A stretch of 41,855 nt of DNA from NCBI GenBank assembly GCA_028281725.1, contig JANQJJ010000027.1, positions 1 through 41,855 of the forward strand, given 5' to 3'. The notes under the pieces are model-generated. The model made no database searches. It saw only the letters and a program-made list of their open reading frames with translations, and was not told the DNA's origin. This document shows positions 34,080-41,855 of the stretch, in pieces; the stretch's first letter is position 1; each line of letters starts with the position of its first letter. The DNA comes from Pirellulaceae bacterium. GTDB lineage: Bacteria > Planctomycetota > Planctomycetia > Pirellulales > Pirellulaceae. The translations under genes were made by a program, and so were the position numbers.

Positions 34080-37000
34080 ATGGCGACAGTTGAACTAGGT
34101 CGTAAAGGACGGAACGTGAAGTCGAAGCGTGCCATGACCAAGCCACAAGGTACTTCCCAAGCTGGTGCTTCTGGAGAGGGCCTGAAGATTGAGCAGCGGT
34201 TTTGCCCAGAGGGCGTCGATCCGTTTGATACGGTTAGTTGGGAGGTGCGTAGCGCGGCGATCAAGGATGAAAGTGGCCAAGTTCTATTCGAGCAAACCGA
34301 CTGCGAAATTCCTGAAAGCTGGAGCCAGCTGGCGACGAACGTCGTGGTAAGCAAATATTTTTATGGCGAGCCTGGCACAGCCAAGCGCGAGAAAAGTGTC
34401 CGCCAGCTGATTCACCGCGTGACACGTACGATCACCGACTGGGGTATCGCCGACGGCTATTTTGATTCGGCGGCAGATGGTGAGCAGTTTTACAAAGAAC
34501 TCTCCTGGTTGTGCTTGCATCAAAACGGTTCGTTTAACTCGCCTGTCTGGTTCAATGTGGGACTGTTCCATGAGTACGGTGTCACCGGCGCAAAATGCAC
34601 CTGGAATTACAACCCGGAAACTCAACAGGTGGAACAGCCGGAAAACCCCTATGAGTTTCCTCAAGGTTCGGCGTGCTTCATTCAAAGCGTCGAAGACAAT
34701 ATGGAAGACATCATGCGGCTGGCCAGCAGCGAAGCGATGCTTTTCAAGTTTGGTAGTGGTACCGGAACCGACCTGTCGACCATTCGCAGTTCTCGCGAAA
34801 AGCTTTCTGGTGGTGGCACCCCTTCAGGGCCTCTCTCGTTTATGAAGGTCTATGACTCGATCGCAGGTGTCATCAAAAGTGGCGGCAAGACGCGACGTGC
34901 GGCCAAGATGCAATCGCTCAAGGTCACGCACCCGGATGTGCTGGATTTCATTGAGTGCAAGTGGAACGAGGAGCAAAAGGCTCATGCGTTGATCCGCGAA
35001 GGCTATGAGTCGAACTTCAACGGGGAAGCCTACTCGTCCGTCTTCTTCCAGAATGCCAACCTGTCGGTACGTGTCACGGACAGTTTCATGGATGCCGTAC
35101 GCGATGGCAAACAGTGGCAGACCAGCTGGATTAGTGGGAAATCGACCGGAACGCCACCATCATACGAAGCGCGCGAAGTTCTCAACCGCATGGCCGACTG
35201 CGCTTGGCATTGTGGTGATCCAGGCGTGCAGTATGACACGACGATTAACGACTGGCACACCTGCCCGAACTCAGGGCCAATCAATGCCAGCAACCCATGT
35301 TCGGAGTACATGTTCCTGGACAACACCGCCTGCAATTTGGCCAGCATCAACTTGATGAAATTCCGTCAGGAAGATGGACGGTTCGATATTGAGGGCTTCA
35401 CCGCCGCCTGCCGGTTGTTCTTTATTGCCCAGGAAATCTTGGTCGGTCACGCTAGTTACCCAACGGAGCGGATTGCAAAAAACAGTCACCTGTTCCGCCC
35501 ACTGGGACTGGGGTACTCCAACCTCGGCAGCATCGTCATGACCGCCGGTGCGGCTTACGACTCCGATGAAGCGCGTGGCATCTGTGGTTCGATTACGAGT
35601 TTGTTGCATGGTGCGGCGAATTTGGCCAGCGCGGAAATGGCTGGTGTGGTTGGACCGTTTGAGTCGTATGAAATGAACAAGGAACCGATGCAGCGTGTCA
35701 TGCGAATGCATCGTGACGCCGTTGGGGAAATAGACGACTCGGGCCCGGATTACCTCAAGGAGGCAGCTCGCAACCTGTGGGACAAGGTGGTCGAACTCGG
35801 AGATCGTTACGGTTACCGCAATGCCCAGGCAACGGTGCTGGCTCCAACTGGTACGATCAGCTTCATGATGGACTGCGATACGACCGGTATCGAACCGGAC
35901 ATCGCCTTGGTCAAGTACAAGCAACTCGCCGGTGGCGGTGTCCTGAAGATTGTCAATCGCTCCGTGGCTCTTGGGCTCGAAACGCTCGGCTACTCCGAGG
36001 ATCAGATCAAGGCAATCATCGAGTATGTGGACAAAAACGACACCATCGAAGGGGCACCCTTCTTGGAAGACGAACACCTGTCGGTATTCGACTGTGCATT
36101 CAAACCAGCCAAGGGAACACGCAGTATTCCTTGGCAGGCTCATGTGCAGATGATGGCTGCTGCTCAACCCTTCCTATCCGGCGCGATCAGCAAGACGGTC
36201 AACATGCCCAGCGATGTCACGCCGAAGGATATCGCCGACGCCTACTTCTGGGGTTGGGAACTGGGACTCAAGGCCATTGCCATTTACAGAGACGGCTCCA
36301 AGCAAAGCCAGCCGCTCAACACGCAGAGCGAAGGCGATAAGGAAGCCGAACAACAGCAGGAAACGGTGGTCTATAAGCCACGCCGTGAACGTCTGCCCGA
36401 TACGCGGCAATCGATTACTCACAAATTCAATATCTCCGGCCACGAGGGCTATCTGAATGTGGGGCTCTATCCGGACGGACGTCCCGGCGAGCTGTTCATT
36501 ACGATGGCCAAGGAGGGATCGACCGTCGGTGGTTTGATGGACAGTTTCGGTACGGCCATCTCCATGTCACTGCAGTACGGGGTTCCACTGGAAGTGCTGG
36601 TGAACAAGTTCAGCCACACGCGCTTCGAACCAATGGGGCATACCACGAACCCGGATATTCGCATCGCGAAGAGTATGGTGGACTACATCTTCCGCTGGAT
36701 GGGAATCACCTTCCTGGCCGGTTATCGCGAAGCCGCTTCAGGGCAGCTCAAGTCTGAAACGCCGGTCGCCCCCTCCGGCAAGAAAGAAGCCAGTGACAAG
36801 AGTGACAAGGCGGTAGCCGGGCCTGCCACCAAGGCGGACGGCAACGGCGCTCTCGAAGCAAGCCACGAGACGGACACCGCGGCTTGTTACAACGGCGAAG
36901 TCGCGACTGTGGACGCGAAGAGTTTGGAGCGGGCCGGCGTGGCGCTGGCGGAGGCAGCTATCGGAAAAGTGGGCGGTAGCCGCGACTCGCAGTTTGCTGG

Positions 37001-37106
37001 CTTCCAATCGGATGCTCCCAGCTGCGATAACTGTGGCTCGATTACCGTCCGCAACGGCAACTGCTACCTATGCCACAATTGTGGTAACTCCATGGGATGC
37101 AGCTAG
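34080..37106 (+). CDS. nrdJ: Adenosylcobalamin-dependent (class II) ribonucleotide reductase
   Basis: 1008 aa. Family blocks in order: NGSFNSPVWFNVG (~145), GSACFIQSVEDNMEDIM with a redox Cys (~195), FKFGSGTGTDLSTIRSS, the NxCxE active-site motif NPCSEYMFLDNTACNLASINL (~404-424), ATVLAPTGTISFMMDCDTTGIEP (~583) and the second-half MSLQYGVPLEVLVNKFSHTRFEPMG. A low-complexity Lys/Ala linker (~890-930) precedes a C-terminal Cys cluster CDNC...CYLCHNCGNSMGC, which is a zinc site and disulfide shuttle. It reduces ribonucleotides to deoxyribonucleotides using B12, in the cytosol, with or without oxygen. AAGGAG lies nine bases before the ATG. It stands alone; no nrdR or B12 genes are nearby. Confidence 0.98.
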   Translation: MATVELGRKGRNVKSKRAMTKPQGTSQAGASGEGLKIEQRFCPEGVDPFDTVSWEVRSAAIKDESGQVLFEQTDCEIPESWSQLATNVVVSKYFYGEPGTAKREKSVRQLIHRVTRTITDWGIADGYFDSAADGEQFYKELSWLCLHQNGSFNSPVWFNVGLFHEYGVTGAKCTWNYNPETQQVEQPENPYEFPQGSACFIQSVEDNMEDIMRLASSEAMLFKFGSGTGTDLSTIRSSREKLSGGGTPSGPLSFMKVYDSIAGVIKSGGKTRRAAKMQSLKVTHPDVLDFIECKWNEEQKAHALIREGYESNFNGEAYSSVFFQNANLSVRVTDSFMDAVRDGKQWQTSWISGKSTGTPPSYEAREVLNRMADCAWHCGDPGVQYDTTINDWHTCPNSGPINASNPCSEYMFLDNTACNLASINLMKFRQEDGRFDIEGFTAACRLFFIAQEILVGHASYPTERIAKNSHLFRPLGLGYSNLGSIVMTAGAAYDSDEARGICGSITSLLHGAANLASAEMAGVVGPFESYEMNKEPMQRVMRMHRDAVGEIDDSGPDYLKEAARNLWDKVVELGDRYGYRNAQATVLAPTGTISFMMDCDTTGIEPDIALVKYKQLAGGGVLKIVNRSVALGLETLGYSEDQIKAIIEYVDKNDTIEGAPFLEDEHLSVFDCAFKPAKGTRSIPWQAHVQMMAAAQPFLSGAISKTVNMPSDVTPKDIADAYFWGWELGLKAIAIYRDGSKQSQPLNTQSEGDKEAEQQQETVVYKPRRERLPDTRQSITHKFNISGHEGYLNVGLYPDGRPGELFITMAKEGSTVGGLMDSFGTAISMSLQYGVPLEVLVNKFSHTRFEPMGHTTNPDIRIAKSMVDYIFRWMGITFLAGYREAASGQLKSETPVAPSGKKEASDKSDKAVAGPATKADGNGALEASHETDTAACYNGEVATVDAKSLERAGVALAEAAIGKVGGSRDSQFAGFQSDAPSCDNCGSITVRNGNCYLCHNCGNSMGCS

Positions 37107-37225
37107 TGCAGGCCCGCACACCCACATAGCTTGGTCTATCAACGATTTCCGACGTGAACTCGCTGCAAACCGGCTAAACCAAAGTAAAAATGCTCTAAGC
37201 GCGGAGGATTCATGTGGGTCCCATG

Positions 37226-37250
37226 GCCTGCCTGTCCCCAGGTAGGCTTT
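37226..37250 (+). terminator. Probable terminator of nrdJ
   Basis: GCCTGCCTG/CAGGTAGGC stem (one G-U) with a TCCC loop followed by only TTT. Confidence 0.5.
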
Positions 37251-37269
37251 CCGCCCGCGCGCCCAAGAC

Positions 37270-37340
37270 ACAGCGAAGCAAACGAGTTAAACACAGAAGC
37301 CTGCGGAGAAACAGCGAAGCAGACACAGAAGCCAGCGGAG
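37270..37340 (+). repeat. Imperfect tandem duplication between convergent genes
   Basis: Two copies of ACAGCGAAGCA...ACACAGAAGCCnGCGGAG, at 37270-37308 and 37311-37340. The first has about ten extra bases (AACGAGTTAA) in its middle. No coding potential is evident. Confidence 0.6.
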
Positions 37341-37377
37341 TGATCGGCGACACGCAGACCACTCCGCCGGTTGGTCT

Positions 37378-38151
37378 CTACTGCTTCTGCTGGCTGCGTC
37401 GCTGGATGATACCTTCGAGCTTCTTGCGTTCCGCCTCCAACACGTCCGCTGGTATCTCAGCGGGCGTTACGGGAGTGCGATCGAGTTCGTCATCTTGAGT
37501 TAGCTTGCGCAAGCGAATGTTGCGATACCAGACAGGATCGCCGTGATCCTGCAAACTCAACTTCGCCCCGCGGGCTGCCAAATCTCCTCCACGCGCCTTG
37601 AGCAGCTCGACATTAAACCGGTACTTTTCGTCGGCATAATCAAAATCGACGACTTTCTCACCGTTGAGCCAATGTTGCACGACCGTACCTTGGCAGACGA
37701 TGCGTCCCTGGTTCCACTGACCAACCGGTTTGGTGGCATCGTGCGAAGGCGCCATGCAAAAGTAGACCGACGCGGCGCTGGTTCTCGGATTCTTTCCATC
37801 TTTGTGCACCGCGTTATCAAGAATCTGGTACTCGTACTGTCCCGGACGATAGTACACGCCACTGTTACTCCCCTTGGCTACCTTCCATTCGAATTGCAGT
37901 TCGAAGTCATCCGGGATTTTCCGGGCCTCGTAAACCAAACTCCCACCCTTGCCCCTGCGGGCAATCACGCCCTCTTCGATGCTCCAATTCCCCGAGTGCT
38001 TCCACCCGTCCAGGCTGCTGCCATCAAACAACACATCAAACGAGTTTTCTGACTTCACCGCTCCCTCGTCGGCAACTCCGGTGGCCGCATGCAGGCCAAG
38101 AACAGTCAGCAAACCGGTTAAGACAAATCGTGGGATGATCATATTTTTCAT
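37378..38151 (-). CDS. Exported DUF1080 (3-keto-disaccharide hydrolase-like) protein
   Basis: 257 aa from MKNMIIPRF (ATG 38151). The upstream ATG would add MVFWVGTT before the signal peptide. Signal region MIIPRFVLTGLLTVLGLHAATGVA. The rest is a single concanavalin-like beta-sandwich of the DUF1080 family: FDVLFDGSSLDGWKHSGNWSIEEG opening, FELQFEWKVAKGSNSGVYYR centre, YEYQILDNAVHKDG, and LQDHGDPVWYRNIRLRKL closing. These are all standard family blocks. The family includes glucoside 3-keto hydrolases and is greatly expanded in planctomycetes; it acts on sugars in the periplasm. A short charged C-terminal helix follows the domain. Exact substrate unknown. Confidence 0.93.
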   Translation of the reverse strand: MKNMIIPRFVLTGLLTVLGLHAATGVADEGAVKSENSFDVLFDGSSLDGWKHSGNWSIEEGVIARRGKGGSLVYEARKIPDDFELQFEWKVAKGSNSGVYYRPGQYEYQILDNAVHKDGKNPRTSAASVYFCMAPSHDATKPVGQWNQGRIVCQGTVVQHWLNGEKVVDFDYADEKYRFNVELLKARGGDLAARGAKLSLQDHGDPVWYRNIRLRKLTQDDELDRTPVTPAEIPADVLEAERKKLEGIIQRRSQQKQ

Positions 38152-38449
38152 AGTCGTACCTACCCAAAAAACCATAGCGTGAAAGGAACGGTCGTCCCAT
38201 CCGCCGAATCAGGATCGTTGACCGCCCAGAGCGCTTCTCATGCCGCGAGCGGATCGATCAACGATTGACACCTAAACAACAAGCCGGTCGCCAGTATAGC
38301 GACCCGCTGTGTCCCGTGCAGATCATTCGAAGTGAGGCTTGCTAGGCTTTTGCGTGGTCGATATCCTAATCGATGCTTCGACAGGAACGGTCACCAAAGG
38401 CTCTCGTCCAATTGCCCGGCATGCGTTTGATCCTGGTTTTTCTTGATTC
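38152..38449. other. Divergent spacer between DUF1080 gene and tRNA gene
   Basis: No gene. An 8-bp inverted repeat ATCGTTGA/TCAACGAT spans 38214-38265. The tRNA promoter candidate is annotated separately. Confidence 0.5.
38339..38367 (+). promoter_or_regulatory. Probable promoter of the tRNA-Leu gene
   Basis: TTGCTA, 17-base spacer, TATCCT; each box matches the sigma-70 consensus at four of six positions. Predicted start about 75 bases before the tRNA. Confidence 0.45.
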
Positions 38450-38534
38450 GGCTGAGTGGTGGAATGGCAGACACACAGGATTTAAAATCCTGTGAGGGGT
38501 TTCCCTCGTGCGGGTTCGAGTCCCGCCTCAGCTA
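38450..38534 (+). tRNA. tRNA-Leu (anticodon UAA)
   Basis: An 85-base cloverleaf. Acceptor GGCTGAG pairs with CTCAGCT (first pair G-U), D-arm GTG...CAC around GAATGGCAGA, and anticodon stem CAGGA/TCCTG with loop TTTAAAA (anticodon TAA at 38483-38485). A long class II variable arm (GAGGG...CCCTC) and T-arm GCGGGTTCGAGTCCCGC complete it. Discriminator A; CCA is not encoded and must be added by the CCA-adding enzyme. The long variable arm and A73 identify leucine. Confidence 0.97.
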
Positions 38535-38741
38535 CTTCTTTGCATCCCCTCTCCGCTATTCCCAAGCGGCCGTTCACCACCTGGCGCCACCTTTCTCCCT
38601 GCAAGCCGCTCGCGGAGAATATCCATTCCCACGTCGAGATCTACCTGAAGCGGTGCCGGGGCGGTGAACCTTATGGGCAGCCGGGGCGTCCAGACAGGAC
38701 ACGCAGCGTGCTATGTGAAAGAAAAACTGGGTAGGCGAGTT

Positions 38742-39932
38742 ATGTCAAATTGGAATGTGTCTCCGCTCCGTGACCCTCTGGACGCCTACTTCTCGATTGC
38801 CGGCGAAGCCCTGCTGTACTCTGACCGGTCCATTTGGGAAACTTATGTCAAGCGAATTGGCAGCGAGAACTTAAGAGGCGTCTGGGACGGAGAGCAGTTT
38901 GTCGGCGGCTTGGCATTCTATCGCATGGGCCAATGGTTTGGTGGTCAGGCCATTCCGACTGCTGGCATCTCCGGCGTTGCAATCGACCCCGCGGCGCGGG
39001 GCAGTGGAGCTTGCCGGGCCCTGCTGACCAGCCTGCTTCGCGAACTGCATGCCGAGGGAATCCCCCTTGCCTCACTCTACGCATCGACTCAGCGTCTATA
39101 CCGCGGTGTTGGCTTCGAGCAGAGCGGCCATCGTTTTCAATATTCGATTCCGATGAGTTCCCTTCACGGCTCGCATAACAAGGTCAGTCGCGATCTTTCG
39201 GTCACGCGTCTGGTGGACCCACCGCTGGATGTACTCGACCGAATCGCGACCGTTCGCGCTCGATCGAGCAATGGACTCTTGCAGCGAACCGCAGGGCTGT
39301 GGGAGCGAGTGACGCAGCCTATTGGAGCCACGACCACCACCTACTTGATTGGAGAACCGACTCACCCCGAAGGATTTGCGACGCTGCAACACGGAGCGCG
39401 TTCGGCAGGCTTACCGCAGCCTCTGGTAGCGATCGACTGGGTCGCCAATACCGCTGCCGCAATGCAGCGTCTGATCGCTCTGGTAACGGACCACCGTAGC
39501 CTGTGCGACCAGTTTCGTTGGTACGGCGGCCCCAATGATCCTTTGCACCTGCTAGCGAGTGAACAGTACGTTGCGGTAACCGATCACATCCGGTCGTTAA
39601 ACCGAATCATCCGCTTTCAGGATGCCTTTGAGCTACGAGGCTATCCGAGCGGCCTGAGCGGAGAGTTGCATTTCTCCGTTCGTGACGAATTGCTGCCGGA
39701 AAACCATGGAAACTGGACTTTGAAGCTCAACGGCGGTAAAGCGCAAGTCGAGCGGGGTGGCGAGGGTCACATCCAGCTGGCCATCCGTGCGGCGGCTCCG
39801 TTGTTCACCGGCCTCGTGAACTGTTCGCAACTCATCGCCGCGGACATGATTGCCTGCACCCATCCGGCACAAGTCCAACTAGCCGACCTCGTCTTTGCCG
39901 GTCCCGCTCCCTGGATGCCAGAGATTTTCTAA
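38742..39932 (+). CDS. Eis-like GNAT N-acetyltransferase with SCP2-type C-terminal domain
   Basis: 396 aa from MSNWNVSPLRD (ATG 38742); the track's upstream start adds 26 residues that do not fit the family. The first GNAT domain has GISGVAIDPAARGSGACRALL (~76-96), which holds the acetyl-CoA pyrophosphate loop, and LYRGVGFEQSGHRFQYSIP. A second degenerate GNAT part follows (~150-290). The C-terminal ~300-396 is sterol-carrier-like (GELHFSVRDELLPENHGNWTLKLNGGKAQVE) and ends in LVFAGPAPWMPEIF, the typical Eis terminus whose carboxylate serves in catalysis. The family acetylates amines, including aminoglycosides in mycobacteria; the natural substrate here is unknown. It lies 207 bases after the tRNA. 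Confidence 0.93.
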   Translation: MSNWNVSPLRDPLDAYFSIAGEALLYSDRSIWETYVKRIGSENLRGVWDGEQFVGGLAFYRMGQWFGGQAIPTAGISGVAIDPAARGSGACRALLTSLLRELHAEGIPLASLYASTQRLYRGVGFEQSGHRFQYSIPMSSLHGSHNKVSRDLSVTRLVDPPLDVLDRIATVRARSSNGLLQRTAGLWERVTQPIGATTTTYLIGEPTHPEGFATLQHGARSAGLPQPLVAIDWVANTAAAMQRLIALVTDHRSLCDQFRWYGGPNDPLHLLASEQYVAVTDHIRSLNRIIRFQDAFELRGYPSGLSGELHFSVRDELLPENHGNWTLKLNGGKAQVERGGEGHIQLAIRAAAPLFTGLVNCSQLIAADMIACTHPAQVQLADLVFAGPAPWMPEIF

Positions 39933-39988
39933 CGCCCACGAGCGTTCCAAGCCCGTTGGACACATTCTCAAGCGTCCCCGCAACACAA

Positions 39989-40009
39989 GCCAGCGACGAA
40001 TTCGCTGGC
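39989..40009. terminator. Hairpin between convergent genes
   Basis: Perfect 8-bp stem GCCAGCGA/TCGCTGGC with loop CGAAT between the acetyltransferase and lipoprotein genes. No T-run, so termination is only suggested by position. Confidence 0.35.
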
Positions 40010-40069
40010 CCGAGTAGGGTGATCCTGTGTAGACTTTGCCGGTGCCGGAGGCACCGCGCCACTCCTCGG

Positions 40070-40549
40070 TTACTTCGACGTCAAGGCAAAGTCGATTTGG
40101 TTTTCCGGCTCGGCGGCGACCGTCTCCTTTAAGATCGTCTGACTATTGTACTTTTCCGGAATGGCCCCCGCTCCGGCCGCGGCTCCGGCCTGATAGTCAT
40201 CCGGACTTCCACCTGCGGCTTCTTGCTCGTAGGCGGCGTTGTCAGAACTCTCGTAGGTGTCATCTGTCCCGCCACCTTCGACCACAATATTTTTCGTGAT
40301 CGAAACTCGGTAGCTGCCGGCCGGCACACCCGCCCCCCTGAGGCACCGGAGAGCGTACGAGCCATCGGCACCCGTGGTAGCCGTTCCAGTAAAGCCGCCC
40401 GGTCCCTCAGGCGAAAAAATCACCAACAGACCTTCCATCGGCTTGTTATCGAGTGTGACCACGCCGGTGACACCATAAAGTTTCAGACCGTCCCCGCAAC
40501 CAGCCAAACTCAGTAGCAGCGCCCCTAGCAACCAACCTTCGGTTTTCAT
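40070..40549 (-). CDS. Lipoprotein with carboxypeptidase-regulatory-like (transthyretin-like) domain
   Basis: 159 aa. Lipoprotein signal MKTEGWLLGALLLSLAGC with lipobox LAGC (Cys18). The mature start LKLYGVTGVVTLDNKPMEGLLVIFSP is the common planctomycete CarboxypepD-reg-like beta domain, followed by GADGSYALRCLRGAGVPAGSYRVSI. A Gly/Ala/Glu-rich flexible part and an ENQIDFALTSK end complete it. No enzyme motif. It lies 92 bases downstream of the DUF1559 gene on the same strand, a pairing frequent in planctomycetes. Probably a structural or adhesion-related envelope lipoprotein. Confidence 0.9.
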   Translation of the reverse strand: MKTEGWLLGALLLSLAGCGDGLKLYGVTGVVTLDNKPMEGLLVIFSPEGPGGFTGTATTGADGSYALRCLRGAGVPAGSYRVSITKNIVVEGGGTDDTYESSDNAAYEQEAAGGSPDDYQAGAAAGAGAIPEKYNSQTILKETVAAEPENQIDFALTSK

Positions 40550-40641
40550 TTAGCGAATCCTCTTTTGGTGCATGCAGGAACAGCTGGGCAAAAAAGGGAG
40601 CCCAGCTGCCCCACGCAACTTGTCTTTGCGCAAGAAACTTT

Positions 40642-41730
40642 TTACTCAGGTAGCATCGCAGCCTCTCGACCTTGCCTACTTCCAAGAGCCCCCCAAACAC
40701 CGTAGTCCGAAGGACGACTTCCCGGGTTAGCGCGGCTATTGGCTGCTTGATTGCCAGTATCTATGTTTTCTGAAACAAAATGCACGGATGCATCGGTCAT
40801 CGCGACCTGAACGCCACCTGTGTGCCAGCTCGATGGCGGGCTCATATCTTCGTTACCGTCGACACCACCCCAGTGACAGGATGGACCATTGGGTCTGACA
40901 ATCGTTGCAAAGCCTACGAAGTACGGACGCCCGTCCCAAGCGCGGCCTCCCGTTGGGCGAAAGGCTCTTCGGACATCGCCGGTCAGCCGGTTGTCGGCTC
41001 CGACTCGGGCCAGGCACGCGGCTGGGTTCCACTGCCGCACATTGAGCGCTACGCCACCAAGAATGTCTCGTTCGGAGCCACCGGCTACTCGTTCACTCAT
41101 CGCGATCGTATTGGCGGTTCCGTCCGTGACCGCCGACATCTGTATCCAGCGATTAATCTGGAAAACGCCCCGGTTGTCTCGGTTTTGAGACGGGCGGAAG
41201 TGGTTCTGATGATAGTCGTCGCCGACGCAGACTTTGTAGTTGATTAGCGACGGACTTTCATTGCGATTTGTCGGAGGCGGATCGGAAGGACAAATCAACG
41301 TCGGAATGTCAACCTGCCAGTTCACCGCCGCCCATGCTCGTTCCTCATCGTCGGCAAAGTGCCCGGGAAGGTTGTCCCATGGGTCGGGCAAGCCAACACC
41401 ATGGGGCCTGGATCGAGCCGAGATTGCATTGCTGAGAGGCCCCTGCTCGATATACGGCAGGATCGATAACACATACGAATAACGGCGCCAGCGATTACGG
41501 CCCAGGCCAGGATTATTGGTGTACCCCATCGGCGGCAATACCTTGGCCGCCGATTCGTAGTTGTGAAGCGCCAGCGCCAGCTGCCTCATATTGTTCGAAC
41601 AAGACATCCGCCGCGAGGCCTCTCGAGCTGCCTGAACGGCCGGCAACAACAGACCAACCAATATGCCGATGATAGCAATGACCACCAACAGCTCCACCAA
41701 TGTGAAGCCTTTACGCGAAGACTTTGACAC
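40642..41730 (-). CDS. DUF1559 protein with type IV prepilin-like N-terminus
   Basis: 362 aa from the GTG at 41730, which follows a G-rich GGGGAAGAG and gives MSKSSRKG|FTLVELLVVIAIIGIL with Gly at -1 and Glu at +5. The track's ATG at 41778 would put an odd MLYVSYYYQVCWGG stretch first. After the helix comes the family signature LLPAVQAAREASRRMSCSNNMRQLALALHNYES. Then come VLPPMGY, SYVLSILPYIEQGPLS, TLICPSDP, VTDGTANTIAMSERVAG and the closing GGVQVAMTDASVHFVSENID. DUF1559 proteins exist almost only in planctomycetes and relatives, in many copies. They are thought to be pseudopilin-like surface or secretion proteins, cut by a prepilin peptidase. Confidence 0.94.
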   Translation of the reverse strand: MSKSSRKGFTLVELLVVIAIIGILVGLLLPAVQAAREASRRMSCSNNMRQLALALHNYESAAKVLPPMGYTNNPGLGRNRWRRYSYVLSILPYIEQGPLSNAISARSRPHGVGLPDPWDNLPGHFADDEERAWAAVNWQVDIPTLICPSDPPPTNRNESPSLINYKVCVGDDYHQNHFRPSQNRDNRGVFQINRWIQMSAVTDGTANTIAMSERVAGGSERDILGGVALNVRQWNPAACLARVGADNRLTGDVRRAFRPTGGRAWDGRPYFVGFATIVRPNGPSCHWGGVDGNEDMSPPSSWHTGGVQVAMTDASVHFVSENIDTGNQAANSRANPGSRPSDYGVWGALGSRQGREAAMLPE

Positions 41731-41855
41731 AACTCTTCCCCCCCAACAAACTTGGTAATAATAAGACACATAAAGCATTGACTAGGTAGAGATATCACAC
41801 ACTAGGGCACCCATCAAGGCTCCCCAACTTACCACAGGCGGGGTAAAAATACACA
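41731..41855. other. Upstream region of the DUF1559 gene, window edge
   Basis: No gene. It carries the promoter side of the minus-strand DUF1559 gene, but no clear -35/-10 pair could be chosen. Confidence 0.4.

Noticed and set aside
35271-36167. 298-aa antisense ORF over nrdJ
   Set aside because: Shadow of a highly conserved reading frame.
1-41855. CRISPR arrays, insertion sequences, prophage or integrase genes
   Set aside because: No regularly spaced repeats, transposase or integrase motifs seen; the single tRNA gene has no repeated 3' end nearby that would mark an attachment site.

Overview
The window looks like a chromosomal segment from a planctomycete, most likely of the Pirellulaceae type. 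The supporting signs are an ECF sigma factor coupled to a zinc-finger/PQQ membrane protein derived from a planctomycete Ser/Thr kinase, a DUF1559 pseudopilin-like protein next to a carboxypeptidase-regulatory-like lipoprotein, a sulfatase, a DUF1080 protein, a DUF11 surface protein, and a B12-dependent ribonucleotide reductase. Base composition is moderately GC-rich throughout and I see no insertion sequence, prophage, integrase or CRISPR array. Species cannot be assigned from the sequence alone.

Layout. (1) 1-2224, minus: an ECF sigma factor overlaps (ATGA) a membrane PQQ-propeller protein that runs off the left edge. The latter keeps only the first ~16 residues of a protein kinase domain. 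(2) 2510-10630, minus: a three-gene operon of an OB-fold membrane protein (YqiJ type), a flotillin (YqiK type) and a 1740-aa AAA+ ATPase with a DUF3686-like N-terminus. A possible small extra gene lies just before the ATPase. (3) 10631-11491: a long gene-free stretch holding a plus-strand candidate structured RNA that ends in a strong terminator. (4) 11492-23463: a complete-looking type II secretion / type IV pilus-like machine in two divergent blocks. Secretin and TPR lipoprotein are on minus. Three pseudopilins, GspL/PilMN-like, GspM/PilO-like, GspE, GspF and a GspC/PilP-like protein are on plus. (5) 23649-31674: sulfatase, DUF11 protein, SufT/PaaD-like factor, orphan secretin-like protein and a helical-repeat protein. 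(6) 31675-37106: DEAD-box RNA helicase behind a structured leader, then nrdJ behind a long leader with a small (possibly frameshifted) ORF. (7) 37378-41730: DUF1080 protein, tRNA-Leu(UAA), an Eis-like acetyltransferase, a lipoprotein and a DUF1559 protein.

How the genes work together. The secretion cluster supplies an outer-membrane channel, inner-membrane platform, motor ATPase and pseudopilins, but no prepilin peptidase is in the window. The flotillin operon probably forms a membrane-microdomain scaffold with a dedicated giant ATPase; this is the best candidate here for a poorly described system. The sigma/anti-sigma pair looks like a one-way sensor that has lost its kinase. The remaining genes are housekeeping or planctomycete cell-surface genes.
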